Positions 41,789 through 51,429 are shown, numbered from the stretch's first letter. The stretch is 64,000 bases of DNA from Azonexus sp. (GCA_030696345.1 JAUYSK010000016.1:124001-188000); one strand, 5' to 3'. Program-made: numbers and translations. Notes: generated by a model from the sequence alone, not told the origin.

Positions 41789-42886
41789 ATGTCTGCCCTG
41801 CGCTTTCATGAACTCACCGTCAAGCGTGTCAGCCCGGAAGCGGCTGGCTCGGTGGCGATCACCTTTGCCATTCCGCCCGATGCCCGCGACGCCTTCAGCT
41901 TCCAGCCCGGCCAGTTCCTCACCCTGCGCGCCAAGGTCAATGGCGAAGATATCCGCCGCAATTATTCGATCAGCAGCCCGCGCAGCCGTCTGGCCAAGGC
42001 CGGCGAAATGGAAATCGGCATCCGCCCGGTCGAAGGCGGCGTCTTTTCTAACTGGGCGGCGCAGTCGCTCAAGGCCGGCGACACGCTCAGCGTCATGCCA
42101 CCGGATGGCCGCTTCATCGTCAAGAAGCAGCGTGCCATCCACCGCGTCGGCTTTGCTGCCGGCTCGGGCATTACGCCGATTCTTTCGATCGCCGCAACGA
42201 CCCTCGAAGAGCAACCGGAATCGAAATTCACCCTGGTCTATGGCAACCGCCGCATGTCCAGCGTGATGTTCAACGAAGCCCTGCAAGACTTGAAAGACCG
42301 CTACCCAAACCGCCTGACGCTGATCCACATCCTCTCCCGTCAGGCCCAGGAAGTCGATCTGCTGCAAGGTCGCATCGACGGCGACAAGGTGCGTGCCGTG
42401 ATCAAGGCGCTGTTGCCGGTGGCGAGCATGGACGAAGTCTTCATCTGTGGCCCGGAAGCAATGATCGAAGCGACCGAAAAGGCCTTGGTCGACGCCGGCG
42501 TGCCGGACAGCCGTGTTTATACCGAACGCTTTACCAGCGGCCCGGCGCAGGCGGCCAAGATCCAGGCCGATACTGATGCCGCCCCGACCCGGACAGCGGC
42601 GGCCAAGGATATTGCCCTGACCATCGTGCTCGATGGCAAGGAGCATGACCTGCAGATCGGCCCTGACGAACACGTGCTTGATGCCGCCCTCAACGCCGGC
42701 CTCGACCTGCCCTTCTCATGCAAGGCCGGCGTCTGTTGCACCTGCCGCGCCAAGGTCATGTGCGGCGAGGTGGTGATGGACAAGAACTTCACGCTGGAAG
42801 GTGATGAAATGGCGCAGGGCTTCATCCTCAGTTGCCAGGCGCGGGCGACGACCAAGCGTTTGATCGTCAGTTTCGACGATCGCTAA
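41789..42886 (+). CDS. paaE: PaaE, NADPH-dependent reductase of the epoxidase
   Basis: 365-residue reductase with FAD/NADP domains first (RRNYSISSPRS, AAGSGITPILSIAATTL) and a plant-type [2Fe-2S] domain at the C-terminus (FSCKAGVCCTCRAKVMCGE, later SCQ). This order is opposite to the two other reductases in the window. It follows paaD by 22 bases. It supplies electrons to PaaABC. Confidence 0.95.
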   Translation: MSALRFHELTVKRVSPEAAGSVAITFAIPPDARDAFSFQPGQFLTLRAKVNGEDIRRNYSISSPRSRLAKAGEMEIGIRPVEGGVFSNWAAQSLKAGDTLSVMPPDGRFIVKKQRAIHRVGFAAGSGITPILSIAATTLEEQPESKFTLVYGNRRMSSVMFNEALQDLKDRYPNRLTLIHILSRQAQEVDLLQGRIDGDKVRAVIKALLPVASMDEVFICGPEAMIEATEKALVDAGVPDSRVYTERFTSGPAQAAKIQADTDAAPTRTAAAKDIALTIVLDGKEHDLQIGPDEHVLDAALNAGLDLPFSCKAGVCCTCRAKVMCGEVVMDKNFTLEGDEMAQGFILSCQARATTKRLIVSFDDR

Positions 42887-43024
42887 GCGCGACAACCCCA
42901 GGGCTAGGAGCCTGCTGCTGCAGTCGTTAAACTGTCGCCAACAGGCTCGCGCCACCTGAAACGCATGGATTTTATTCGGCCGCCGGGGATCACCCCAGAG
43001 CGGCCATTTTTCTGGAGAGCAGAC

Positions 43025-43798
43025 ATGACACAAGTAGTCCTGACCGAAGTCCACGGCAAAGTAGGCCTGATCCGCATCAACCGCCCGGAAGCAATGAACG
43101 CGCTGAACAACGATGTCGTCGATGGCATCGGTGCCGCGATTGATGCCTATGAAGCCGATGAGAACATCGGCTGCATCGTCATCACCGGCAATGAGAAGGC
43201 CTTCGCTGCTGGCGCCGATATCGGCTTCATGAAGGATTTCGACTACATGCATGCCTACAAGACCGACTTCATCACCCGCAACTGGGAGCGCATCAAGACG
43301 ACGCGCAAGCCGGTGATCGCGGCGGTGGCGGGTTTTGCGCTGGGTGGCGGCTGCGAGATGGCGATGATGTGCGACATGATCTTTGCCGCCGACACCGCCA
43401 AGTTCGGCCAACCGGAAATCAAGCTTGGCACCCTGCCTGGCGCCGGTGGCACACAACGCTTGCCACGTGCCGTCGGCAAGGCCAAGGCGATGGACATGTG
43501 CCTGACCGGACGCATGATGGATGCCGTCGAAGCCGAGAAAGCCGGCTTGGTTGCCCGCGTCATTCCGGCCGACCAGCTGCTTGAAGAAACGCTGAAAGCC
43601 GCCACCACCATTGCCGGCTATTCGCTGCCGGTCGTGATGATGATCAAGGAGTCGGTCAATCGCGCCTTTGAGTCTTCATTGAACGAAGGCCTGTTGTTCG
43701 AGCGTCGCGTCTTCCATTCGGCCTTCGCGCTGGAAGATCAGAAGGAAGGCATGGCCGCCTTCGCCGAGAAGCGCAAGCCGACTTTCAAGAACCGCTAA
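43025..43798 (+). CDS. paaF: PaaF-type enoyl-CoA hydratase (2,3-dehydroadipyl-CoA hydratase)
   Basis: 257-residue crotonase that hydrates 2,3-dehydroadipyl-CoA. The hydratase Glu pair is visible: [11 protein letters not shown] (first Glu) and [13 protein letters not shown] with GQPEIKLG (second Glu). The start is the ATG at 43025 ([17 protein letters not shown]) after CTGGAGAGCAG; the longer frame from 42965 lacks a ribosome site. The 138-base gap after paaE includes a possible GAGCCTG/CAGGCTC stem. Last gene of the paa cluster. Confidence 0.88.
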   Translation: MTQVVLTEVHGKVGLIRINRPEAMNALNNDVVDGIGAAIDAYEADENIGCIVITGNEKAFAAGADIGFMKDFDYMHAYKTDFITRNWERIKTTRKPVIAAVAGFALGGGCEMAMMCDMIFAADTAKFGQPEIKLGTLPGAGGTQRLPRAVGKAKAMDMCLTGRMMDAVEAEKAGLVARVIPADQLLEETLKAATTIAGYSLPVVMMIKESVNRAFESSLNEGLLFERRVFHSAFALEDQKEGMAAFAEKRKPTFKNR

Positions 43799-43802
43799 AA
43801 AT

Positions 43803-43847
43803 CCTTCTCCCCTCCCCTGCTTGCGGTGGAGGGGCTGGGGGAGAGGG
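43803..43847 (+). repeat. C-rich/G-rich hairpin overlapping the next gene's ribosome site
   Basis: CCTTCTCCCCTCCCC pairs imperfectly with GGAGGGGCTGGGGGAGAGGG around a short loop. The type is common as an intergenic repeat in betaproteobacteria. It starts four bases after the paaF stop and its 3' arm contains the GGAG that must serve the ATG at 43851. It may act as a terminator and may mask translation. Confidence 0.6.
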
Positions 43848-43850
43848 CAA

Positions 43851-44915
43851 ATGCACTTATTCGTCGACATTTCCAGTCACGGCTTTGGCCATCTGGCCAT
43901 TACCGCTCCCGTACTCAATGCCCTGGCAGAAATCGCCCCAAATTTGCGGTTGACCGCAAGATCCCAGCTTCCCAGGCAAAAACTACAGCAGCGCATTCGG
44001 ACACCGTTCGAACTGATCGAAGCCAGCACCGATTTTGGCTATGTGATGCTCGATGCCACGCGCATCGACCTGCCGGCAAGCGCCCAGGCCTATCAGCTGG
44101 CGCATGCCGACTGGCCGGAATGCGTTGCCAGAGAAGCAGCTTTCCTCACCAACCTGAAACCGGATCTGGTGCTGACCAACGTCAGCTATCTGCCGCTGGC
44201 CGGTGCAGCCCAGGCAGGCATACCCGCGCTCAGCCTCTGCTCGCTCAACTGGGCCGATCTGTTTGCTCATTTCTTCGGCGAAGAAGACTGGGCGCCCCCC
44301 ATCCATGCCCAGATGCTGGCCGCCTACCGCAGCGCGCAAGCCTTCCTGCGCATCACGCCGGGCATGCCGATGTCGGCGCTTGGCAACATTGAGACCATCG
44401 GAGCAATCGCCGCCATCGGCCAGAAACATGATCTGGGCCTGGGCAACGACAAGGCCGTGCTGATCGCCATGGGCGGCATCGTACACCGCCTGCCGGTCGA
44501 CGATTGGCCGCGCCTGCCCGGCATTCGCTGGCTGGTTGCTTCCGACTGGCAATGCAGGCATCCAGACGCCCTGGCTTTCGAATCTTTCGGGCTGAGTTTT
44601 ACCGATCTGCTCCGTTCGGTCGATGCCGTCATTACCAAACCCGGTTATGGCACCTTCACCGAAGCAGCCGCCAATGGCACCCCAGTGCTCTTTCAACGCC
44701 GCGACGACTGGCCGGAACAGTACTGTCTGATCGAATGGCTGACGCAGAATGCCCGATGCCAGGAAATCGACGCCGAACTGCTGCAGAATGGGCAGCTTCA
44801 GGATTCATTGACTCGACTCTGGCAGCAGCCAGCTGTCCAGCGTCCATCGGCTAAGGGAACGAATCAGGCCGCCGAGAAAATATGTGTCCTATTCAAAGGC
44901 TTGTCAGCTTTCTGA
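43851..44915 (+). CDS. Glycosyltransferase-like (GT-B fold) protein
   Basis: 354-residue protein beginning MHLFVDISSHGFGHLAITAP, the Gly/His-rich N-terminal loop seen in GT-B enzymes such as MurG-like and kinase-associated glycosyltransferases. The C-terminal half has VDAVITKPGYGTFTEAAANGTP, the nucleotide-sugar-binding motif of this group. The start is the ATG at 43851; an upstream extension to 43821 would run through the hairpin. It precedes the synthetase gene by 76 bases in the same direction. A role in modifying the synthetase product is inference. Confidence 0.74.
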   Translation: MHLFVDISSHGFGHLAITAPVLNALAEIAPNLRLTARSQLPRQKLQQRIRTPFELIEASTDFGYVMLDATRIDLPASAQAYQLAHADWPECVAREAAFLTNLKPDLVLTNVSYLPLAGAAQAGIPALSLCSLNWADLFAHFFGEEDWAPPIHAQMLAAYRSAQAFLRITPGMPMSALGNIETIGAIAAIGQKHDLGLGNDKAVLIAMGGIVHRLPVDDWPRLPGIRWLVASDWQCRHPDALAFESFGLSFTDLLRSVDAVITKPGYGTFTEAAANGTPVLFQRRDDWPEQYCLIEWLTQNARCQEIDAELLQNGQLQDSLTRLWQQPAVQRPSAKGTNQAAEKICVLFKGLSAF

Positions 44916-44991
44916 CAGGCTAAATAGGGCAAACTGCCGGGTTACGTTTCTGTGTGGCAAACACAACGTTTGACACCTTCTCTGTCCCGAC

Positions 44992-47900
44992 ATGCCTGAA
45001 GCCACTGCCTCAATCGACCAGCCGAGCATCCTGAAAGGTCCGGAACAGCCCGAGCTGATCCGCCACGAGGTGCTGGCCGATCTTTTCGAGGCAAGTGCTC
45101 GCCGGAACCCGGCTCAAACCGCGCTGGTTTGTGGCGAACGAAGCCTGTCCTACGGCGAACTCGACGAACTGGCGGATCGTGTAGCGGCCCGTCTGATCAA
45201 CGCCGGCGTCCGACCCGGGCAGATCGTCGGCCTCTGGTTGCCGCGTGGCATCGACCTGCTTGTCATGCAATTGGGCATCGCCAAGAGCGGCGCCGCCTGG
45301 CTGCCTTTTGACTCGGAAACGCCGGTTGTCCGCATCAAGATCTGCCTTGACGATGCCCAGGCCGCCGGCCTGCTCAGTTGCGCCGCCAGTGCCGATCAGC
45401 TGGCCGAACTCGCCTGCCCGGTGTGGACTGCCGAAGCCCTGAGCGCGCCTTTGCAGGCCCCTGTCCCGCAAAGGCAGGTCGTCCTGCCCGAACACCCGGC
45501 CTACGTCATCTACACCTCCGGTTCGACTGGCAAGCCCAAGGGCATCCAGATCAATCAGGGTGCGATCTGCCATTTTCTGCGCAGTGAAAATTCAGTGCTC
45601 GGCATTCGCCAGGAAGACCGTGTCTATCAGGGATTTTCGGTCGCCTTCGACATGTCGTTCGAGGAAATCTGGATCAGCTATCTGGTGGGCGCCACGCTCT
45701 GGCTCGCCCCGCGCGAAGTCAGCGCTGATCCCGAAGCCCTGCCGCTGGCGCTGATCGAACAGCAGATCACCGTCCTTCATGCCGTACCGACCCTGCTCGC
45801 ACTATTCACCCGCGACATCCCGAACCTTCGCCTGATCAACCTCGGCGGCGAAGCCTGTCCAGAAGCACTGGTTGCCCGCTGGGCCCGCCCTGGTCGTCAG
45901 GTATTCAACACCTACGGCCCGACCGAGGCCAGTGTTTCGGCCAGCCTGGCCGAGCTGCACGCCGGCCAGCCGGTGACCATCGGCCGACCACTGCCCAACT
46001 ACGGTCTGCTGGTCATCGACGCAGCCGTCGAAAATGGCCTGCGCCTGCTGCTTCGTGGCGAAACCGGCGAGTTGTGCATCACCGGCCCCGGCGTCGCCGC
46101 CGGCTATCTCGGCCGCCCTGACCTGACCGCCGAAAAATTCCTGACCAATCCGTGGTCCAGTGGCACGCAGGATGCCCGTCTCTACCGCACCGGCGATCTG
46201 GCACGAATTGACGCCGAAGGCTGCGTCCAGTGTCTGGGCCGCACCGATGACCAGGTGAAAATTCGCGGCTTTCGCGTTGAACTGGGCGAAATCGAGGCCG
46301 CCCTTTGCCAGCAGCCCGGTGTTGGTACGGCGGCTGTACTGCTGCGCCAGGATGACGGTATTGAGCGCCTGGTTGCCTACCTCGTCGCCGACAGCGAACT
46401 GATCCCGACCCCGGCCCTGCTGCGCGGCGCCCTGGCTGAATCCTTGCCGCCCTACATGGTGCCGGTGCACCTCGAAACCCTGCCCGAAATGCCCCGCCTG
46501 ACCTCAGGCAAGATCGACCGCAAGATACTGCGCGCCCGCCCGCTCGAATTCGCCGCCGGTCTGTCAGCAGACTCCGATGAGCCCGACACGCCGGCCGAAG
46601 AAGTCCTCTTTGCCGAACTGGCCAAGCTCTTCCCCGGCCAGGCCATCCGTCGTGCTGCCGATTTCTTTTCCGATCTCGGCGGTCATTCGCTCTTCGCCGC
46701 CCGTCTCGCCTCCGCCTTGCGGACGCACCCGCGCTTTGCCAGCTTCACGGTGCGTGACGTCTATCAGCAACGCACCATCGGTCGACTGGCCGAAGTGCTG
46801 GGCGAAACAGCCGACCACAATCAGACCGCCGAAGCCGAATGGACACCGCCTTCCACCCTCAAGCGCTGGCTGTGCGGTGCCGCCCAGGCATTGGCCATCC
46901 CCGGGCTGGTCGTGCTGCGCATGGCGCAATGGCTGGCCCCCTTCTTCACCTATCACTTCTACACCGGCGACCCCGGCGATTCGATCACCTGGGCCATCAT
47001 CGTCTCGGTCGCCGTCTTCCTGCTCGCCACGGCGGTCGAATTCGCCGTCGCTGCCGCCGCCAAGTGGCTGATCCTCGGCCGGATGAAGCCCGGCCGTTAC
47101 CCGCTCTGGGGGTTGACCTATTTCCGCTGGTGGATCGCCGACCGCCTGATTGAAGGCGCACCGGTCTACATGCTGAGTGGCTCGCCACTGCTGGTCTGGT
47201 GGCTACGCCTTCTCGGTGCCCGCATTGGCAGCGACGTGATCATCGGTTCGGCGACCGTACGCGCCCACGACCTGCTCCGCATCGGCGACAACGCCAGCAT
47301 CGGCAGTGCCGTCAATTTCGAGAATGTGCGAGTCGAACGCGGCGAACTCGTGGTCGGCCCGATTACGCTGGCCCCGGAAGCCTATGTCGGTTCCTACAGC
47401 GTACTCGAAGGCAACACCTCGCTCGGCGAGTGGGCGCACCTCGATGGTCAGTCGGCGCTGAGTGATGGCGCGAGCGTCCCGGCCGGCCGGAGCTGGCTCG
47501 GTTCGCCGGCTCGCGATGCCGGCGCCTTCGATCCGGCCTCTCTGCCGGCACGACCGAGCGTTTCGGAAACCCGTCTGGCCCGCGAGGGATTGTTTTATTT
47601 GCTCGGCGTTCTCGGCACGGCGGTTGTTTTCTTCATGCCGGTTTTCCCGACTTTCATCCTGATCGACTGGCTGGATGAGCGCGATCCATGGCTACAGAGC
47701 AGCGATATCTCGTTCCAGCTCATCAAGTATTTTCTGCTGGCATTCCCGGCCACCGCCGTTTTGGTCGTTTGTACCGTGCTGCTTTCGGCCGCCCTGCGCT
47801 GGAGCCTGCTACCGCGCATTGAACAGGGAAGCTGGCCGATCCACAGCAACAGCTATGGCGGTCGCTGGCTGGTCAACCAGATCCAGGAATCCAGCCTCAA

Positions 47901-48993
47901 TGTGCTGCATGGCGTCTACGCAACCGTTTTTGCACCCTGGTGGTACCGCCTGCTCGGCGCCAAGGTCGGGCGCGATGCCGAAATCTCGACGGCGCAGGGC
48001 CTGATTCCCGACCTGCTGATACTCGGTGATGAAACCTTCATCGCCGATGCCGTCCTGCTCGGTGACGAGGAAATCGACGGCGGCTGGATGACGCTGCGGC
48101 CCACGGTGATTTCGCGACGCAGCTTTGTTGGCAATGGCTCCTACGTTCCGGATGGCACGATCCTTCCCGAAGGCGTCCTGATCGGCGTCCATTCCCGCGC
48201 GCCGGATAACGCACTGATGCGGCCGGGCGAGACCTGGCTCGGCTCACCGCCAATCAACCTGCCGGCGCGCGAACAGACCAGCGGCTTCCCGGAAGAACTC
48301 ACTTTTCGCCCCTCCAGCCTGCGCCGACTTGGGCGCGGCCTGGTCGAAGCCTTCCGCATCACCACCCCGCACGCTGCCGTCATCACCGTCGGCTATACCG
48401 TGGTCCTCAACGTCATGCCGCTGGCCGAAGCCGGGCGCTGGGGCGCGGTCGCCTGGTACCTGAATATCGCCGGCCTGCTCTATGGTGTCGGTACCTTTCT
48501 CTTCGTCGCCATCCTGAAATGGCTGCTGATGGGTCGCTACAGCAAGCGCTCCCAACCCATGTGGACACCCTTCGTCTGGTTTTCGGAAGGGATCACCAAC
48601 CTTTACGAAGGAATCACAGTACCCAATTTCATGCGCTACCTGCGCGGTACACCCTGGTTGCCGGTCGCCTTCAAGCTGCTCGGTTGCCGGATCGGGCGTG
48701 GTGTCTATCTCGACACCACCGACTTCACCGAATTCGATTGCGTCCATATTGGCGACTACAGCGAACTGAATGCCCTGTGCTGCCCGCAGACCCACTTGTT
48801 TGAAGACCGCATCATGAAAATTGACCACGTCCGCATTGGTCAGTACGTCTCAATGGGGCCGCGCAGTGCCGTGCTCTACAGCGCAGAAGTTGGCGACAAC
48901 GCCCGACTTGGCCCGCTGACCCTGGTCATGAAAGGTGAAAGCCTGCCGGCCAGGTCCCATTGGCACGGCTGCCCGGCCGCCCCGGCAAGCTGA
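44992..48993 (+). CDS. Pls-type synthetase: adenylation, carrier, membrane and beta-helix domains
   Basis: 1333 residues. About 25-520 is an NRPS adenylation domain: YTSGSTGKPKG (from 174), FDMSFEEIW, NTYGPTEA (about 305), YRTGDLARID and SGKIDRK (about 505). About 535-610 is a carrier domain with the phosphopantetheine Ser566 in GGHS. From about 630 come paired hydrophobic helices alternating with three hexapeptide-repeat (left-handed beta-helix) blocks, ending near residue 1330. There is no condensation or thioesterase domain. This is the layout of the epsilon-poly-lysine-synthetase/NRPS-terminal-domain family. Substrate not predicted. The stop overlaps the PPTase gene. Confidence 0.9.
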   Translation: MPEATASIDQPSILKGPEQPELIRHEVLADLFEASARRNPAQTALVCGERSLSYGELDELADRVAARLINAGVRPGQIVGLWLPRGIDLLVMQLGIAKSGAAWLPFDSETPVVRIKICLDDAQAAGLLSCAASADQLAELACPVWTAEALSAPLQAPVPQRQVVLPEHPAYVIYTSGSTGKPKGIQINQGAICHFLRSENSVLGIRQEDRVYQGFSVAFDMSFEEIWISYLVGATLWLAPREVSADPEALPLALIEQQITVLHAVPTLLALFTRDIPNLRLINLGGEACPEALVARWARPGRQVFNTYGPTEASVSASLAELHAGQPVTIGRPLPNYGLLVIDAAVENGLRLLLRGETGELCITGPGVAAGYLGRPDLTAEKFLTNPWSSGTQDARLYRTGDLARIDAEGCVQCLGRTDDQVKIRGFRVELGEIEAALCQQPGVGTAAVLLRQDDGIERLVAYLVADSELIPTPALLRGALAESLPPYMVPVHLETLPEMPRLTSGKIDRKILRARPLEFAAGLSADSDEPDTPAEEVLFAELAKLFPGQAIRRAADFFSDLGGHSLFAARLASALRTHPRFASFTVRDVYQQRTIGRLAEVLGETADHNQTAEAEWTPPSTLKRWLCGAAQALAIPGLVVLRMAQWLAPFFTYHFYTGDPGDSITWAIIVSVAVFLLATAVEFAVAAAAKWLILGRMKPGRYPLWGLTYFRWWIADRLIEGAPVYMLSGSPLLVWWLRLLGARIGSDVIIGSATVRAHDLLRIGDNASIGSAVNFENVRVERGELVVGPITLAPEAYVGSYSVLEGNTSLGEWAHLDGQSALSDGASVPAGRSWLGSPARDAGAFDPASLPARPSVSETRLAREGLFYLLGVLGTAVVFFMPVFPTFILIDWLDERDPWLQSSDISFQLIKYFLLAFPATAVLVVCTVLLSAALRWSLLPRIEQGSWPIHSNSYGGRWLVNQIQESSLNVLHGVYATVFAPWWYRLLGAKVGRDAEISTAQGLIPDLLILGDETFIADAVLLGDEEIDGGWMTLRPTVISRRSFVGNGSYVPDGTILPEGVLIGVHSRAPDNALMRPGETWLGSPPINLPAREQTSGFPEELTFRPSSLRRLGRGLVEAFRITTPHAAVITVGYTVVLNVMPLAEAGRWGAVAWYLNIAGLLYGVGTFLFVAILKWLLMGRYSKRSQPMWTPFVWFSEGITNLYEGITVPNFMRYLRGTPWLPVAFKLLGCRIGRGVYLDTTDFTEFDCVHIGDYSELNALCCPQTHLFEDRIMKIDHVRIGQYVSMGPRSAVLYSAEVGDNARLGPLTLVMKGESLPARSHWHGCPAAPAS

Positions 48994-49571
48994 TGTTCGC
49001 CCCGCCAGCCACCGCAGAAATGCTGCATATCCTGAAGGTGAAAACCCCGGAAACGACACAGCGCGACATTGCCCGGCAACTCGTTCGTCAGGCGATCCGT
49101 ACAGCCCTGGCCAAGCTACTTGCAGTCGACGAAGAAAGCATTTCGCTGATTTCCAGTCCCGGGCAGCCGATTCGGCTGACTGCCCCGTGGGATCACGTCG
49201 GCATTTCAGTCAGCCACGAGCCGGGCCTGTCACTGGCAGCCATCAATCTGGCTGGGCCGGTGGGAATCGATCTGTTGCGCGTCGGCGTACCACTCGCCGA
49301 GATTGATGCGCTCGCCCGTGATTATCTTGGCCCCACCGAAGCGATAGCGATCGCCAGCACACCTCTGGCACAGCGCCAGATGGCGTTCGCACTCGCTTGG
49401 GCTCGTCTTGAGGCACGACTAAAATGCCTGGCGCTGCCTTTGATTGAATGGACGCCGGCACTGGCGGAACAACTGGCGACCTGTACCGTTACAGAACTGG
49501 TCGTGCCGACCGGCTGGGTCGCCGCCGTGGCAACGCTTAGCGCGAACTTGTCGCCAGTTGCTGCCGGGTAA
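48993..49571 (+). CDS. 4'-phosphopantetheinyl transferase family protein
   Basis: 192-residue protein that would load the phosphopantetheine arm on the carrier domain next door. The Sfp-type motifs are recognisable: VGISVSHEPGLSLAA, GPVGIDLL (Mg-binding Asp) and AWARLEARLKCL in place of the W-KEA-K motif. The ATG at 48993 overlaps the synthetase stop by one base (TGATG), so the two are translated together. The 3' end overlaps the convergent DD-peptidase gene by 35 bases. Confidence 0.83.
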   Translation: MFAPPATAEMLHILKVKTPETTQRDIARQLVRQAIRTALAKLLAVDEESISLISSPGQPIRLTAPWDHVGISVSHEPGLSLAAINLAGPVGIDLLRVGVPLAEIDALARDYLGPTEAIAIASTPLAQRQMAFALAWARLEARLKCLALPLIEWTPALAEQLATCTVTELVVPTGWVAAVATLSANLSPVAAG

Positions 49572-50355
49572 ATCGGCGCAGTTCGTTCATGTCCTGAGCT
49601 CGTGCCTCACGATCCCGGGCATTGAGCACAACGAGGGCATAGACCTGACCATTGAATTGTTCTGCCATCGCCAGACAGTAACCGGCTGCTGCGGTGAACC
49701 CCGTTTTTCCGGCCAAAAGCCCGACTGACGGATCGTGGGCAAAGCGATTGACGTTCATCTTGCTACCAACGCTGGGCCGTTTGGCAAGTTTCTGGAACCA
49801 CGGCGCTTGCGAAAGCAGCACCAGCAGTACGCCGAGATCGCGCGCACTGGCCTTGTTGATCGCAGAAAGCCCGGATGAGTCGCCAAAATCAAAACTGAAC
49901 AACTGCATCTGGGTGATCAACGCCCGCATCGAATACTGGAACTCCGGCCAGCCACCGGGAAAACTCCTGGCCAGCGCCGCTGCGGCACGGTTGTCGGAAG
50001 CCACCAGCAGCCACTCCAGCAATTGCTCACGCCGCCAGCTTGAGCCAACGGCCAGGTTCGATGCGGTATGTTTTGAAAAAGCCACATCGGCGTCGCTGAT
50101 CCGGATTGTTTCGTCCATCGGCAGTTCAGCGCTGAGCACGACCCAGGCAGTAATCAGTTTGCTTACCGAAGCAATCGGCACCGGCACATCTGCATCAATC
50201 GCCAGCAACGTGTCATTGAGGTTGCCGACATAGGCATGCTTGGCCGAAAGTTTCGGCCGCGCGATGGCCTCTGCGGCGGGTAGCTGCCAGGCAAGCAGGC
50301 CACCTAGCGCACCCTGCAAAAGATCCCGCCGCCCCTGCCGGAAGGGCGCCGTCAC
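49537..50355 (-). CDS. D-alanyl-D-alanine endopeptidase/carboxypeptidase (S11), PBP7-like
   Basis: 272-residue penicillin-binding-like serine peptidase trimming peptidoglycan in the periplasm. The three active-site motifs are SVSK (SxxK), SDN (VASDNRAAA) and KTG (LLAGKTGFTAAAG). The N-terminus has GRRDLLQGALGG followed by a hydrophobic stretch and ends near AEA, a twin-arginine-like signal. Length is shorter than PBP5/6 and near PBP7 (PbpG). Its ATG is two bases after the maf stop. Confidence 0.85.
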   Translation of the reverse strand: MTAPFRQGRRDLLQGALGGLLAWQLPAAEAIARPKLSAKHAYVGNLNDTLLAIDADVPVPIASVSKLITAWVVLSAELPMDETIRISDADVAFSKHTASNLAVGSSWRREQLLEWLLVASDNRAAAALARSFPGGWPEFQYSMRALITQMQLFSFDFGDSSGLSAINKASARDLGVLLVLLSQAPWFQKLAKRPSVGSKMNVNRFAHDPSVGLLAGKTGFTAAAGYCLAMAEQFNGQVYALVVLNARDREARAQDMNELRRFTRQQLATSSR

Positions 50356-50356
50356 T

Positions 50357-50959
50357 TCAGAAACGCCAGCCGAAACGCTTCAGCAGTTCGCCTGTTTCGC
50401 AGACGGGCAAGCCCATCACGCCAGTAAAGCTGCCCGACAAGTGTTCGACAAACATCCCGGCCCGTCCCTGGATGCCATAGGCTCCGGCTTTGTCCATCGG
50501 CTCGCCGGTCATCACGTAATGCCGGATTTCTTCGATATCGAGAGTGCGAAAACGCACCTCGCTGCTCGATAGAACGTACTCGGTCCGATCCATGTGGGTA
50601 ACCGCCACCCCGGTCAGGACGCGGTGCGTCTGGCCGGAAAGACGACGCAGAATGGCCACCGCATCGGCCATATCGACCGGCTTGCCGATGATCTGGCCCT
50701 CTAACTCCAGCGTCGTATCGGCCGAAAGCACCGGACGCAAGGGCAGCTTGCGTTCATGAACAAGTTTCAGGCCGTGCATGGCCTTGGCGCAGGCAATACG
50801 TTCGACGTAAGCAGCCGGCGATTCGCCAGGATGAGGCGTTTCGTCGGTTTCACTATCGGCCCGACCCCCATCGCGAAAAACCATCGTGTCGAAATCAATG
50901 CCGATCTGGTGAAGCAGTTCCCGACGGCGCGGACTGCGTGAGGCAAGGTAAAGTCGCAT
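50357..50959 (-). CDS. maf: Maf-family nucleoside triphosphate pyrophosphatase
   Basis: 200-residue house-cleaning pyrophosphatase acting on dTTP/UTP-type nucleotides. It starts MRLYLASRSPRRRELLHQIG; SxSPRRxELL is the Maf P-loop. The catalytic Asp is in VLSADTTLELEG, and the EPMDKAGAYGIQGRAG segment is diagnostic. The ATG at 50959 overlaps the rlmH stop; a tandem ATG one codon earlier sits too close to the GGGAGGG ribosome site. A longer frame to 51022 is not supported. Confidence 0.92.
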   Translation of the reverse strand: MRLYLASRSPRRRELLHQIGIDFDTMVFRDGGRADSETDETPHPGESPAAYVERIACAKAMHGLKLVHERKLPLRPVLSADTTLELEGQIIGKPVDMADAVAILRRLSGQTHRVLTGVAVTHMDRTEYVLSSSEVRFRTLDIEEIRHYVMTGEPMDKAGAYGIQGRAGMFVEHLSGSFTGVMGLPVCETGELLKRFGWRF

Positions 50960-51429
50960 CATCCCTCCCGGTGATAAGGGTGATTCTTCAACACACTGAC
51001 CGCCCGGTAAAGCTGTTCGCACAACAGCAAACGGGCCATGCCATGCGGCAAGGTCAGGCTGGACAAACGCAGGCGATCATCAGCCTGCTGCTTGAATTCT
51101 TCATCGAGGCCATCGGCGCCGCCGATCAGCAGCGCCACATCACGGCCATCCTGCATCCAGACTTCAAGCCGGCGAGCCAGCTTGAGCGTAGTCAGGTCAT
51201 CGCCTTTTTCATCGAGCACGACAATCCGGCTGCCGGTCGCCAGCGCCTCGCGCAAACGACCTTTTTCAGCGGCCAGCAATTGTTCGCGGGTCTTGGAGCC
51301 ACGGGGCTCCGGCTTGATTTCAGTAACGCTGGCCGGCAGTTCGCGCGGCATGCGTTTGAGGTACTCGGCGCAGCCTTCGCTCACCCATGTGGGCTGACGG
51401 TTGCCAACGGCGAGTACGTTCAGTTTCAT
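50959..51429 (-). CDS. rlmH: 23S rRNA (pseudouridine1915-N3)-methyltransferase RlmH
   Basis: 156-residue SPOUT-class methyltransferase. The knot motifs are LLIGGADGLDEEF and LSSLTLPHGMARLLLCEQLYRA, and the C-terminus NHPYHREG is near invariant. It methylates pseudouridine 1915 in helix 69 of 23S rRNA. It overlaps rsfS by four bases, in the conserved nadD-rsfS-rlmH order. Confidence 0.96.
   Translation of the reverse strand: MKLNVLAVGNRQPTWVSEGCAEYLKRMPRELPASVTEIKPEPRGSKTREQLLAAEKGRLREALATGSRIVVLDEKGDDLTTLKLARRLEVWMQDGRDVALLIGGADGLDEEFKQQADDRLRLSSLTLPHGMARLLLCEQLYRAVSVLKNHPYHREG

Noticed and set aside
42908..42948. GAGCCTG/CAGGCTC stem as terminator after paaE
   Set aside because: The loop of 27 bases is long, no T-run follows, and paaF downstream belongs to the same pathway.
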